A stretch of 40,502 bases of DNA from positions 1 through 40,502 of the forward strand of contig CAJVYT010000004.1 in assembly GCA_913009765.1 (NCBI GenBank). Reading direction: 5' to 3'. The notes beneath the pieces are model-generated. The model did not search any database, was not told the origin of the DNA, and saw only the letters and a program-made list of their open reading frames with translations. Position 1 is the stretch's first letter. Each line of letters opens with the position of its first letter. The position numbers and the translations under genes are program-made. The stretch comes from an uncultured candidate division Zixibacteria bacterium. Its GTDB lineage: Bacteria > Zixibacteria > MSB-5A5 > GN15 > FEB-12. Below, in pieces: positions 1 to 8,400 of this stretch.

Positions 1-10
1 CTTCCGATCT
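1..10. other. Probable residual Illumina adapter sequence
   Basis: The first ten bases, CTTCCGATCT, are identical to the 3' end of the standard Illumina TruSeq adapter. A chance match of ten bases exactly at a contig edge is about one in a million. The bases read in frame into the sucD fragment as Ser-Asp-Leu, but those residues should not be trusted. I infer an untrimmed adapter at an assembly end. Confidence 0.8.
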
Positions 11-395
11 TGCAGATACTTTGACCCGTACAGGCTATGGTGAAACATCATGTATCGGTCTTGGCGGTGACCCTGTTTTGGGTTCTACATTTGCCGAGAT
101 TCTTCTTAAGTTTGAAGAAGATGAAAAAACCAAAGCAGTTGTTATGTGCGGTGAGATTGGCGGAGTGTATGAAGAACTTGCTGCTGATGTTATTCCACAA
201 ATGAAAACTCATGTTCTTGCGATGATAGGGGGAGTGCATGCTCCGATGGGAAAACGTATGGGACATGCCGGTGCAATTGTCGAAGGTAAAATGGGAACTG
301 CACAGGATAAACTAAATATGCTTGCTGATGCGGGGGCTCATCCGTGTAAAACATTTTTAGATATCCCCGATACGCTGAAGAAGTTAGGGGTTTAA
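3..395 (+). CDS. sucD: Succinyl-CoA ligase (ADP/GDP-forming) alpha subunit, 3' fragment
   Basis: This is the C-terminal ~125 residues of the alpha subunit of succinyl-CoA synthetase, which interconverts succinyl-CoA and succinate with substrate-level phosphorylation in the TCA cycle. The fragment carries the GGDP motif, the acidic [14 protein letters not shown] stretch, the GEIGG loop and the [11 protein letters not shown] segment, whose His is the phosphorylated active-site residue of the family. The family is about 290 residues long, so the CoA-binding N-terminal half lies off the left edge. An internal TTG at 21 is not a real start, because homology continues upstream of it. The gene stops at 395 with a normal C-terminus. 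The neighbouring sucC is not visible. Confidence 0.88.
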   Translation, partial: SDLADTLTRTGYGETSCIGLGGDPVLGSTFAEILLKFEEDEKTKAVVMCGEIGGVYEELAADVIPQMKTHVLAMIGGVHAPMGKRMGHAGAIVEGKMGTAQDKLNMLADAGAHPCKTFLDIPDTLKKLGV

Positions 396-445
396 CTTTT
401 TGAAGGGAACTGGCTCGCCTGTTTATTTGTAAGACTAAAAATGTT

Positions 446-487
446 ATGTCAGGTGCTTTCATGCTTTAGCATGATGACACCTGACAT
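446..487. repeat. Imperfect palindrome (hairpin) with TGTCAG/CTGACA ends
   Basis: ATGTCAGGTG at 446-455 is the exact reverse complement of CACCTGACAT at 478-487. Inside, TCATGC (459-464) pairs with GCATGA (469-474) around a TTTA loop. It lies 50 bases after the sucD stop but has no T-run, so it is not a typical intrinsic terminator. Its outer TGTCAG/CTGACA bases match the palindromes at 496-545 and 2260-2299, which suggests one dispersed repeat family. Confidence 0.7.
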
Positions 488-495
488 TTGAAACG

Positions 496-545
496 CTGTC
501 AGTTCATTCGCCTAGGCGAACTGAAGCGGAATCAGGAACTGACAG
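496..545. repeat. Palindromic repeat, CTGTCAGTTC...GAACTGACAG
   Basis: Ten-base perfect inverted ends (496-505 and 536-545) enclose a 14-base perfect palindrome TTCGCCTAGGCGAA (507-520). The reverse complement shares CAGTTCCTGATT with the repeat at 2213-2252, and the central CCTAGG recurs in the repeat at 2260-2299. This looks like a REP- or MITE-like element. It is untranslated and lies between sucD and the DUF5700-like gene. Confidence 0.7.
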
Positions 546-637
546 AACGGGAAAGTTTAGAATCGCAGGGCGGAACTCTTTAGGGTGCATCTTTTTATTT
601 ATTAAGAATGAAGATATAATTACATTTAGGAGTTTAC

Positions 638-1552
638 ATGCTTTTTGCGAACTCAAATTCATTTGGGAAAATTTCTTTTGATTATACGGGAGTTGAGTTG
701 GTTGTAGAACATTTTGTTGATAATCAAAATAATGTAGAAAAAATATTAACTCATCCCGGATACCAACATATTTTACTTCATAGTAAAAAATACTCTTCAA
801 GTTCGATAACAGAAGAAGACTTTCAAAATTATTTAGAGGGTAAAAAAGAAGGGTTTGATTTCTCTCATGTTAAGGAGCGAGAAGATGAGTATAACAAAAT
901 ATTGAAATATTTAAAAGAAAACGAGCAAGAAATATTAAATGAATATGCGAAACTATGTCTAAAATATCTACCGGATGATTATCAGCAGACAGCATCTATT
1001 TATTATGTAATCGGCGGATATAATGGAATTGCTTTTAACGATAAGATATGTATAAATATTGACTACAAACAATTCAGAAAGAATTATAAGGAAATCAAAC
1101 TATATATTGCCCATGAACTATTTCATATCGGTTTTGAGAAATACCAACCATTACCGGATATTTTTAAAGCTAAAACAGTCAGAGGTTTAAAATCAATTGT
1201 ATTGATGATGACTATGAATGAGGGATTGGCAACATTGACTCCATATCATAAACGATTAAAAATAAACGAAATTTCAGATTTTGATTACCAAGTATTACTT
1301 GATACTGTTAAAATAAAAGAAAAAGTGAATCAGTTTAATTCAGTCATAAAATATTTAGATGACAATCTTGATAAAGATATAACGAATGAAATATTAGAGA
1401 ATGTTTTGGGGCAATGTTCCGGTGACAGACTTTTTTATACTGTAGGCTGCTATATGGGTTTGAGGATTGAAGAAAAATATGGGAGTGGCAAAATACGAAA
1501 ATTAGTAAAAGAGGGACCAAGTAAATATTTTAAGACTTATTATCAATTTTAG
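638..1552 (+). CDS. DUF5700-like putative zinc-dependent protease
   Basis: This 304-residue protein has no signal peptide and no membrane segment. HELFH at residues 159-163 is a zinc-binding HExxH motif, and NEGLAT at 194-199 supplies a Glu (E195) placed as the third ligand of a gluzincin. The segment YYVIGGYNGIAF just before the motif resembles DUF5700 putative Zn-proteases, which is my best family match from memory. The start is supported by AGGAG at 628-632, five bases before ATG. The substrate is unknown. The gene is more AT-rich than its neighbours, is followed by a convergent GIY-YIG gene, and the pair sits between related palindromic repeats, which suggests accessory DNA. Confidence 0.62.
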   Translation: MLFANSNSFGKISFDYTGVELVVEHFVDNQNNVEKILTHPGYQHILLHSKKYSSSSITEEDFQNYLEGKKEGFDFSHVKEREDEYNKILKYLKENEQEILNEYAKLCLKYLPDDYQQTASIYYVIGGYNGIAFNDKICINIDYKQFRKNYKEIKLYIAHELFHIGFEKYQPLPDIFKAKTVRGLKSIVLMMTMNEGLATLTPYHKRLKINEISDFDYQVLLDTVKIKEKVNQFNSVIKYLDDNLDKDITNEILENVLGQCSGDRLFYTVGCYMGLRIEEKYGSGKIRKLVKEGPSKYFKTYYQF

Positions 1553-1679
1553 CAGAGCAGTTTTCTCTATCCCTAAGGTTTGTTGATAAAGTCCAAAATG
1601 AGTTTCAGTACCCTTTTCGCTTAGGCGGACTCAGAGAGACTATAAAGTTGAATGCAGGTCGTATAAAGACATGCATATT

Positions 1680-2021
1680 TTAATATTTTTCATTTTCATG
1701 AATTTGTAACTCTTCCAATATCATGTCTTTGAGTAAATTTATTTCTTCATTGTAATTAACATTTTGGTCATCTTTATATGCAATCTCTGATAGGATCTCA
1801 AAAATGAAGTTTTCTTCGCCGAACTCTTTCCAGTCATTGAGTAGAAACTTATTTTGATGGGTTCCAAATTTCAGTTCCATACGATGTCTATTCATTCGAG
1901 AGTCAATATCGGTAGAAGTGTCAATTAAGATTTTACTATTTATCACATTCTTAATTTGAAAAACACCCATAGTTGATTTTTTCTGGCGATATGCATCTTT
2001 TAACTCTTTTTTTGTCTTCAT
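1680..2021 (-). CDS. GIY-YIG-like nuclease domain protein, divergent
   Basis: This is the only convincing minus-strand gene in the window: 113 residues, a single-domain size. MGVFQIKN (18-25) and NSKILIDTS (28-36) take the place of the GIY-YIG core strands. They are followed by a NRHRMEL helix and an acidic EENFIFEIL segment (69-77) whose Glu could be the metal ligand. Small bacterial proteins of this layout, with a KKELK..Y N-terminus and a MGVFQI core, are annotated as GIY-YIG nucleases. Both hallmark tyrosines are replaced (GVF and ILI), so activity is uncertain. AGGA sits upstream of the start on the minus strand. Such genes often move with introns or as stand-alone homing endonucleases. 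Host role unknown. Confidence 0.6.
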   Translation of the reverse strand: MKTKKELKDAYRQKKSTMGVFQIKNVINSKILIDTSTDIDSRMNRHRMELKFGTHQNKFLLNDWKEFGEENFIFEILSEIAYKDDQNVNYNEEINLLKDMILEELQIHENEKY

Positions 2022-2110
2022 TTTAAAAATCCTATTTGTGAAATAATGCCGTTAAGATAATGTACTACATTAAACTTGTGTAACTAAGCTTATTTAAAAG
2101 CTCCCCACAA

Positions 2111-2183
2111 TTCATAAAATAACTTTTTTGCTGTAATCGCATCACACTCTGGTTGATACAGCAAAATTGGTTTGTTTTATGAA
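2111..2183. repeat. Long imperfect hairpin in divergent intergenic region
   Basis: The outer arms TTCATAAAA (2111-2119) and TTTTATGAA (2175-2183) are perfect complements. The inner arms TTTTGCTGTA (2126-2135) and TACAGCAAAA (2157-2166) are also perfect. The loop is about 21 bases. It lies in the 474-base gap between divergently oriented genes, where a terminator would have no gene to end. It could be a small RNA, a degenerate insertion or a regulatory structure. I see no coding sequence in it. Confidence 0.6.
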
Positions 2184-2212
2184 ATAGCGTTTTTTTATGA
2201 TTTAAGAGTTCA

Positions 2213-2252
2213 GACAGTTCCTGATTTTGATTTATCAAAATTGTGAACTGTC
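2213..2252. repeat. Palindromic repeat, GACAGTTC...GAACTGTC
   Basis: Eight-base arms (2213-2220 and 2245-2252) surround a second stem, TTTTGAT (2225-2231) with ATCAAAA (2234-2240). It shares CAGTTCCTGATT with the reverse complement of the repeat at 496-545. It lies seven bases from the next repeat. Confidence 0.6.
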
Positions 2253-2259
2253 GATAAAT

Positions 2260-2299
2260 TGTCAGTTCTCAATCCTCCTAGGCTTATAAGGAACTGACA
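2260..2299. repeat. Palindromic repeat, TGTCAGTTC...GAACTGACA
   Basis: Nine-base arms (2260-2268 and 2291-2299) enclose a centre containing CCTAGG (2277-2282). Arms and centre match the repeat at 496-545, so the two copies bracket the DUF5700-like and GIY-YIG genes. Together with the hairpins at 2111 and 2213 it fills most of the 2022-2495 gap. Confidence 0.65.
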
Positions 2300-2435
2300 T
2301 AACAAGTTAAGACGAAGGCGTTCACCGTTCACTAAAATCTGTAAACCGTAAATACAAACATATTCTATATTTTCAAAGTTAGTAAATAAAATCCGTTTGG
2401 GAAGATTCAGTATGATTTATAAAGGCAGATTTATA

Positions 2436-2464
2436 TTGAAATTGCCTTAATTATATGGTATACA
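2436..2464 (+). promoter_or_regulatory. Predicted sigma70-type promoter for the cupin gene
   Basis: TTGAAA (2436-2441) is followed after 17 bases by TATACA (2459-2464); an overlapping TACAAT begins at 2461. It lies about 30 bases before the cupin ATG. Prediction from consensus only. Confidence 0.45.
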
Positions 2465-2495
2465 ATGATAAACTGATATATAAAAGATAGAAATT

Positions 2496-2816
2496 ATGCC
2501 ACTTTTTAATCTTTCTCAAATTGAAGAAAAAGTTCTTTACGAAGGTTACCATGGTAAAGTTATGCATGGTGATAGAATTACTGTCGCTCATATACGAGTC
2601 AAGGCAAACTCCCCCTTACCAGAACATCAGCATCCCCATGAACAAATAATGAACCTCATTGAGGGAGAATTTATATTTACCGTAGATGGAATTGAATACC
2701 ATATGAAAGCCGGCGAGTCGTTTGTGATACCATCCAATGTACCTCATTCAGCCAAATCAGTTACTGATTGTTATATTGTTGATGTATTTACTCCGATAAG
2801 AGATGATTGGAAATAG
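2496..2816 (+). CDS. Small single-domain cupin protein
   Basis: This 106-residue protein is a complete single cupin beta-barrel. Cupin motif 1 is EHQHPHEQIMNLIEGEF with likely metal ligands H44, H46 and Q50. Motif 2 is AGESFVIPSNVPH with H84 as the fourth ligand. It has no signal peptide, so it is cytoplasmic. Cupins of this size are found as metal-binding isomerases, dioxygenases or sugar and small-molecule binding proteins, and the sequence does not tell which. The start follows a predicted promoter, but the ribosome binding site is weak (AAAGATAG). It stands alone between accessory repeats and a lipoprotein gene. The family is secure, the function is not. Confidence 0.85.
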   Translation: MPLFNLSQIEEKVLYEGYHGKVMHGDRITVAHIRVKANSPLPEHQHPHEQIMNLIEGEFIFTVDGIEYHMKAGESFVIPSNVPHSAKSVTDCYIVDVFTPIRDDWK

Positions 2817-2936
2817 ATGAGAGAAAAGGACAGGTCAATATATACTCCATTTTAAGCAAAAAACTTCCAAATTATAAAGGTTGCGGATTATTTGAAATTC
2901 TTGTACATTCAAAACCATAAAAATTGAAATATTAAA

Positions 2937-3530
2937 ATGAAAGACTACAAAATGTCATTATTTAAAAACATGTTTTTCGTAGTAATGTTCGCTTTATTGG
3001 TTGTCGGATGTTCAAACCAAGGTGGAACATCACAAGATTTTTCAGCTCAAATTGCAGCTTCTGATGCCGGATTTGCATCATTACAAAAACTTGACTGGGC
3101 AGGTTATGTCGCTCAAGTCGAACCGGAAGGTGTAGCCAAGTTCCGTGCGACCCTTATGCCGGGTATTGAAAAAATGGTATTAGCTTCTAAAACAGATTCA
3201 ATAAATCTTTTTGGAAAAAACTTTAATTCTCAAGAGATTCAAGATTTAGACTCAAATGCTTTTTTTGTAGAAATAATGAATATGGTCTCTGAAGTTTCTC
3301 CTGAAATTAAAACAACATTCAGTAATATGGTTAACACAACAATGGGGGCAGTTCCCGATGGTGACTCGCTTGTATATATTGTGGTTAAAACAAGTATGAT
3401 GATTGGTCCTCGTTCTGTTGACGAAATGAATATTCAGTCTGTTGTGAGTTCTGATGATGGCTGGAAATTAAGAATGTCTCCAAAAATGGACGGTATTGCT
3501 ATGATGCTTGCTCAGGCGTTTCCAAGATAA
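2937..3530 (+). CDS. Lipoprotein of unknown function
   Basis: This 197-residue protein starts with a type II signal peptide: basic start, hydrophobic FFVVMFALLVVG, then a lipobox cysteine at residue 25 (VVGC-SNQGG). It should be lipid-anchored in the envelope. The mature part is mixed helical, with a methionine-rich middle and end (IMNMVSEVS, SMMIGPRS, GIAMMLAQAF) and no motif I recognise. A second in-frame ATG at residue 6 (position 2952) is an equally good start and gives a shorter signal peptide. It precedes the tryptophanase gene by 174 bases, but a promoter is predicted between them, so they are probably not co-transcribed. Confidence 0.75.
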   Translation: MKDYKMSLFKNMFFVVMFALLVVGCSNQGGTSQDFSAQIAASDAGFASLQKLDWAGYVAQVEPEGVAKFRATLMPGIEKMVLASKTDSINLFGKNFNSQEIQDLDSNAFFVEIMNMVSEVSPEIKTTFSNMVNTTMGAVPDGDSLVYIVVKTSMMIGPRSVDEMNIQSVVSSDDGWKLRMSPKMDGIAMMLAQAFPR

Positions 3531-3545
3531 GCCCTGACTTTTCTG

Positions 3546-3573
3546 TTGAAATCTTGAGTAAACGTAGTATATT
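3546..3573 (+). promoter_or_regulatory. Predicted promoter for tnaA
   Basis: TTGAAA (3546-3551), a 16-base spacer and TATATT (3568-3573) lie just after the lipoprotein stop. They leave a leader of about 125 bases before tnaA, which holds two inverted repeats. Confidence 0.42.
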
Positions 3574-3609
3574 ATATATATGAAACCGGTAATTCATTTA
3601 GGCTTAGAA

Positions 3610-3664
3610 TTTCACCGCCGTCAGGTGAAAAATGTAATCTAATATAGACTCTTTGTTGCAACAA
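3610..3664 (+). promoter_or_regulatory. tnaA leader palindromes (hairpin and operator-like site)
   Basis: TTTCACC (3610-3616) pairs with GGTGAAA (3624-3630) around a seven-base loop. TTGTTGCAACAA (3653-3664) is a perfect 12-base palindrome. Both lie between the predicted promoter and the AAGGAGA ribosome binding site (3692-3698). The second has the size and symmetry of a dimeric repressor operator. No regulator gene is adjacent. Regulation is inferred only. Confidence 0.45.
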
Positions 3665-3704
3665 TAGACAGTGTTTGAGTATTAATTAAACAAGGAGAAT
3701 AAAA

Positions 3705-5105
3705 ATGAATTCTAAGCATCATCCGGCTGAGCCGTTTCGTATTAAATCAATAGAATCAATTAAACTACTTTCTGAACAAGAAAGAGCTTTAAAGCTCAAT
3801 AAAGCTCATAATAATATATTTAAGTTAGATGCTGAAGATATTTATATTGATCTTCTGACTGATTCCGGCACGACAGCACTTTCTAACAAGCAGTGGGCTG
3901 CAATTATGCTTGGTGATGAGTCGTATGCGGGGGCAAAATCTTTCAAATGGTTTGAAAAAGCTGTCAAAGATATTTTTAAACACAAATACGTAATCCCGAC
4001 TCATCAGGGGCGGTCTGCTGAAAATATAATGTTTTCAACGATTGTAAAACCGGGGCAGTATGTGTTCAACAATACTCATTTTGATACGACTAAAGGGAAT
4101 ACATTGCACAAAGGCGGAATTCCGCTTGATTTCCCATGTATACAATCAAAAGATAATTCCGACTTTCCATTTAAAGGGAATATGGATGTTTTAGCATTAG
4201 AAGAAGCGATATTAAAACATGGTGTTGATAAAATTGCCATGGTTATGATGACCATTACGAATAACTCTGTCGGGGGACTTCCTGTTTCTATTGAAAATAT
4301 TCGCGAAGTTTCGGCGTTGTGTAAGCAGCATAATTTGTTATTCTATTTTGATTGTGCCAGATTTGCCGAGAACGCTTTTTTTATAAAAAGAAATGAACCG
4401 GAATTTGCAGATTCTTCTATTGAAGAAATTACCGCTGAAATGTTTGAGCTTGTAGATGGTGCTTTGATGTCTGCCAAAAAAGACGGTATGTCAAATATCG
4501 GCGGTTTTATTACCCTTAATGATAAAAAACTGCATGAAAAACTAATAGAACTTATGATTATAGTTGAAGGGTTTCCTACCTATGGTGGGTTGACCGGACG
4601 TGATATGGAATGTTTGGCGGTTGGATTTTATGAGGTGATGGATGAAACATATTTGGAATACCGTATTGGTCAGGTGAAATATTTGGGTGAAAAACTCAAA
4701 GACGTAGGTATCCCGATCGTAGAGCCAACCGGTGGGCATGCTGTTTTTATCGATGCGGGTGTATTTTTATCTCATATCCCGGCTGAGGAATTTCCGGGGC
4801 AGGCATTAACTGCGGCATTTTATCTTGAAGGCGGGATTCGAACTGTGGAAATAGGTTCGGTTATGTTTGGGGAAAAAGATTCAAAAACCGGTAAAGCGAT
4901 ACTTGCTCCGCGTGAAATGGTTCGTTTGGCTATTCCAAGACGTGTTTATACTGCCTCGCATATTGATTATATTGTTGAAACTGCAAAAAAAATTGTTGAG
5001 AAAAAAGATACTCTTTGCGGATATAAAATTACAAAACAGCCAAAGTTTTTAAGACATTTTACCTGTGATTTAGAAAAGTTAACCTCACAGAAGATAAAAT
5101 CTTAA
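3705..5105 (+). CDS. tnaA: Tryptophanase (tryptophan indole-lyase)
   Basis: This 466-residue PLP enzyme has the full length of the tryptophanase/tyrosine phenol-lyase family and should split L-tryptophan into indole, pyruvate and ammonia. The Schiff-base lysine is K259 in SAKKDG. D216 and R219 in FDCARFAEN and R407 in MVRLAIPRR match the cofactor and carboxylate contacts. Two positions separate the two activities: D127 in HFDTTKG (Asp in tryptophanase, Thr in tyrosine phenol-lyase) and H451 in LRHFT (His against Phe). Both favour tryptophanase. The start is fixed by AAGGAGA seven bases before ATG. It is followed by a 349-base gap and appears to be a single-gene unit. No TnaC-like leader with tryptophan is visible. 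Confidence 0.9.
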   Translation: MNSKHHPAEPFRIKSIESIKLLSEQERALKLNKAHNNIFKLDAEDIYIDLLTDSGTTALSNKQWAAIMLGDESYAGAKSFKWFEKAVKDIFKHKYVIPTHQGRSAENIMFSTIVKPGQYVFNNTHFDTTKGNTLHKGGIPLDFPCIQSKDNSDFPFKGNMDVLALEEAILKHGVDKIAMVMMTITNNSVGGLPVSIENIREVSALCKQHNLLFYFDCARFAENAFFIKRNEPEFADSSIEEITAEMFELVDGALMSAKKDGMSNIGGFITLNDKKLHEKLIELMIIVEGFPTYGGLTGRDMECLAVGFYEVMDETYLEYRIGQVKYLGEKLKDVGIPIVEPTGGHAVFIDAGVFLSHIPAEEFPGQALTAAFYLEGGIRTVEIGSVMFGEKDSKTGKAILAPREMVRLAIPRRVYTASHIDYIVETAKKIVEKKDTLCGYKITKQPKFLRHFTCDLEKLTSQKIKS

Positions 5106-5262
5106 TATATAGGTGTCATGTAAGCAGATTGTGCGTTTTTAATTCCAATAGTATGAATGTTTTTTCAGGGTAAATCAAAACGGAAGATAATGTAAACAAA
5201 AAGTTAAATGACGGTAAACATCTGTAATTCAGTAAGATAATAACATTTTTATCTCGAAATAG

Positions 5263-5332
5263 AGTCTTTGGCGTTGTTCTTGCTTTAAAGTTCGTAAAGA
5301 GGTACTTTGAATTATAATTTCTTACAAAGACT
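5263..5332 (+). promoter_or_regulatory. Inverted repeat abutting the envelope-operon promoter
   Basis: AGTCTTTG (5263-5270) is the exact complement of CAAAGACT (5325-5332), ending four bases before the -35 box. Between them lie the palindrome CTTTAAAG (5283-5290) and further AAAGT/ACTTT symmetry. It may be a regulator site or chance in AT-rich DNA. The rest of the 5106-5454 gap shows no gene. Confidence 0.35.
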
Positions 5333-5335
5333 GTC

Positions 5336-5364
5336 TTGACAATCTTCGTGGAACTTTATATAAT
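5336..5364 (+). promoter_or_regulatory. Perfect consensus sigma70-type promoter of the envelope operon
   Basis: TTGACA (5336-5341), exactly 17 bases, then TATAAT (5359-5364): every position matches the housekeeping consensus. Transcription should begin near 5371, giving a leader of about 85 bases before the PorU-like gene. No other promoter or gap above 35 bases interrupts the following genes until about 23,000. Confidence 0.8.
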
Positions 5365-5454
5365 ATAGCGGTTTATACTAATAGAAAGGATACTTTATAG
5401 CTCGTAGTTAATTTAATTATGTGAACTGACATTTTAATAGGTGTAACTATTATT

Positions 5455-8400
5455 TTGAACGAGCTTTATTGTAACCAAAATCTTACAAAAGCACGATTTT
5501 TCAATCGTAGCTTATTGTCTAAATTTATAATTTTTACTATATTTGTTTTTTTTGTCAGCAGTTTAACAGATGCCTCAGAAAATGCACGTATAGTTAGTTC
5601 TGCCAACTCATCTCTTACAATTCAAGTACAAATCATTCAGACAAATTTACATACTTATATTTCTGAAAAAAATGAGATAAGCTATTATCAATCGCTTGTT
5701 TTGGCTGTTCCATACAATGGAGATATAACGCTTGCGGGGTTACATCTTGGAACATTGAAGGCGTTTTCTCAAACTCAGCAATTTCCTCTTGCCGGTGGTC
5801 GGGATAAAATAATTGAATTTTCAGACCCTCTTTTTGTACGGGGGGAAAAACTTATTACTGTTTATATTTTTCCGGTTACTCCAAGCGGGGTATATGATGA
5901 AGTCGAATTTACTGTTCAATTTTCAGGGACAACATCAAACGGAAAAGCAGTGTCGGTTGATTCACCTTTTGAAAAAATGTTATCAGCATCAGTGCTTAAT
6001 TATGAACAGTCAAAACAGTTTGCTCAAGTTCCTATTCAGTCATTGGCATCTGGGGCAGAATCGGGACCGTTTGCTGAAAATTCTGAATGGATAAAAATAG
6101 AAATCAATAAAAATGGTTTGTATAAATTAACCGGAGCTCAGCTTGATGCGTCCGGTTTGTCTGTTACCGGAGAAGCATCTGCATCTATTCATTTGTACAA
6201 CGGTGGTGGAGTCCAACTACCGGTTCTAAATGAAATAGAGAGACCTTTATTTGAAGAAGTTGCAATCAAAGTTATTGATGGCGGTGACGGAATATTTGAT
6301 AGTAATGACTATATATTATTTTATGGTGAATCTGTTAACAGATGGGTGTATGAAACTGCCCAAACTGTTTTTAAAACTCATTCTTATACTGAAAGAAATG
6401 TATACTGGCTGGATGTTTCATCACTTACTTCGGGTTTACGAATACAATCATCAGATGCATCAATAAATGGAGTTGTGAACGGGTCTGTTTCGCAAACTCT
6501 TGATCAATACACTCGTCGGGTGCATATAGAACAGAATAATATACTCCGTCGATGGAGTGATAATAGAATTAGTGATTATTATACTTGGTACTGGACAAAC
6601 GATAATAATTTATCATTTTTTGTATCTACTGAACACATTTTGACAGATGATACTGTACGTGTGATTTTGGATGGTATAACAGGCGATACAACCGGCTCCA
6701 GTGATGAGAATGAAGCTATTAACTTTTATGTGAATGGTATCAAAGGAATTAATGGAGTTTGTGTCCCTCATTCAGGATGTACTTATAGTTCGACATCATT
6801 TGTTGATGGGGCTAATTCTATTGATATGTCTATGATGTATTATTCTATTTCTCCTCCATATTTTAATTATATGGAGTTAGCTTACCGAGCTTATAATCAA
6901 CCGATAAACAATCAACTTGATATAACATTAGGGGTACTTTCCGGGAATGCAGAGATTGAAGTTATCAACAGCTTTACATCAAATCCTCTAATTTTCGATA
7001 TTTCTAATACTACACATCCAAGAGAACTTCTTATTCCATCGTATGGAAATAATAGATTTTCTTTTTATGATAGTTTGTCTTCTGCAAAGTATAACCGATA
7101 TTTTCTTACTCCTGAATCTCAGAGTTTAACTCCTTATGCTTTGACATTTGTTTCAACTAATGATTTGTATACTTCTTCAAGTCAAGTTGACTTGATTGTT
7201 ATCTCTCCAAGATTTTTGCAGGCTTCTTTAGGGGAATATATCAATTATCGAACCAGTAGTGGTTATGCCATCCAATCTGTTTCGGTAGAGGATATTATGG
7301 ATAATTTCGGATTTGGCTTGTATGACCCTGCGGCGATTCGTGATTTCTTGAAAAATAGTTATGAAAATTATCCAGATCCTAAACCGTTTGGGGTTTTATT
7401 TGTAGGTGATGCCAACTACGATTTTTTAAATAATCTTTCTACTAATATGCCGAATTATGTCCCACCGTTTACACATCAATTTGACCATACATCATCAGAT
7501 GACAACTATGTGTATTTTGGTGATTTTGGACTTATTGACTCAGACACTTCTTATAGCCCTTCAACTAATAGAGGATTTGATATGATGACAGCCCGTTGGG
7601 CTATACGTACGAGTGCTGATGTACAGGTAATTACGGACAAAATAAAATTATATGAATCAGATAATGATTTTGGGAATTGGAGAGACAATGTCACTTTGGT
7701 TGCTGACGATGAATATGGAACATTGGATAATGAATATTTTCATACAACTCAAACAGAAGAATTAGAGAAGTATCATCTGCCGCTTTCTTTCAATCGTAAT
7801 AAAATTTATCTTTGGGAGTATCCTTTTGTTAATGGAGAGAAACCTGAAGTAAATGATAAAATTGTAGCCGCTTTTAACAATGGTTCTCTGTTGGTGAACT
7901 ATGTTGGTCATGGCAATCCTGATGTATGGGCTCATGAAAATGTTTTTAACCGCAGCAGTGATTTGCCAAGGTTGGAAAATTTTTCAAAGCTTCCATTAGT
8001 CATTGCCGCATCTTGTGCTATTGGTTTTTATGATGATCCATTGCGGGAAGGTATGGCAGAAGAATTATTGTCGATGCCGTCCGGTGGTGCTATTGGGATA
8101 ATCTCGGCTACCCGATTGGTTTATTCTTCAGATAATGCTCAGTTTAATAGGAAAATTTATGATATATTATTTGCCGATAATTCACTTTCGATGAATGAAG
8201 CATTATATACGGCAAAATTGGAGCGGCAATATCTTGGTTCGGTACCGAGACCGCAAATAAATGACAGGAATTATCTTTATTTTGGGGGACCTTTTGTAAA
8301 ATTAGCAAAACCGCAATATAAGATTAATTTTTCGACACAGCCAGATTCATTAATTGCTTTAGGGCAAACAGCAGTTGCCGGAACTGTTGTAGATAATAAC

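Noticed and set aside
446..487. sucD intrinsic terminator
   Set aside because: The hairpin is good but no T-run follows on the + strand, and its ends match the nearby repeat family.
504..800. Minus-strand open frame over the repeat and the start of the DUF5700-like gene
   Set aside because: It overlaps a better supported gene and gains part of its length from palindromic repeat sequence.
1599..1633. TGAGT...ACTCA with a CGCTTAGGCGG centre as another palindrome copy
   Set aside because: The arms are only five bases and the resemblance to the CCTAGG repeats is partial; it may be a degenerate copy but cannot be supported.
3580..3642. 20-codon frame in the tnaA leader as a TnaC-type peptide
   Set aside because: It contains no tryptophan and no suitable ribosome binding site, so it does not fit tryptophan-sensing attenuation.
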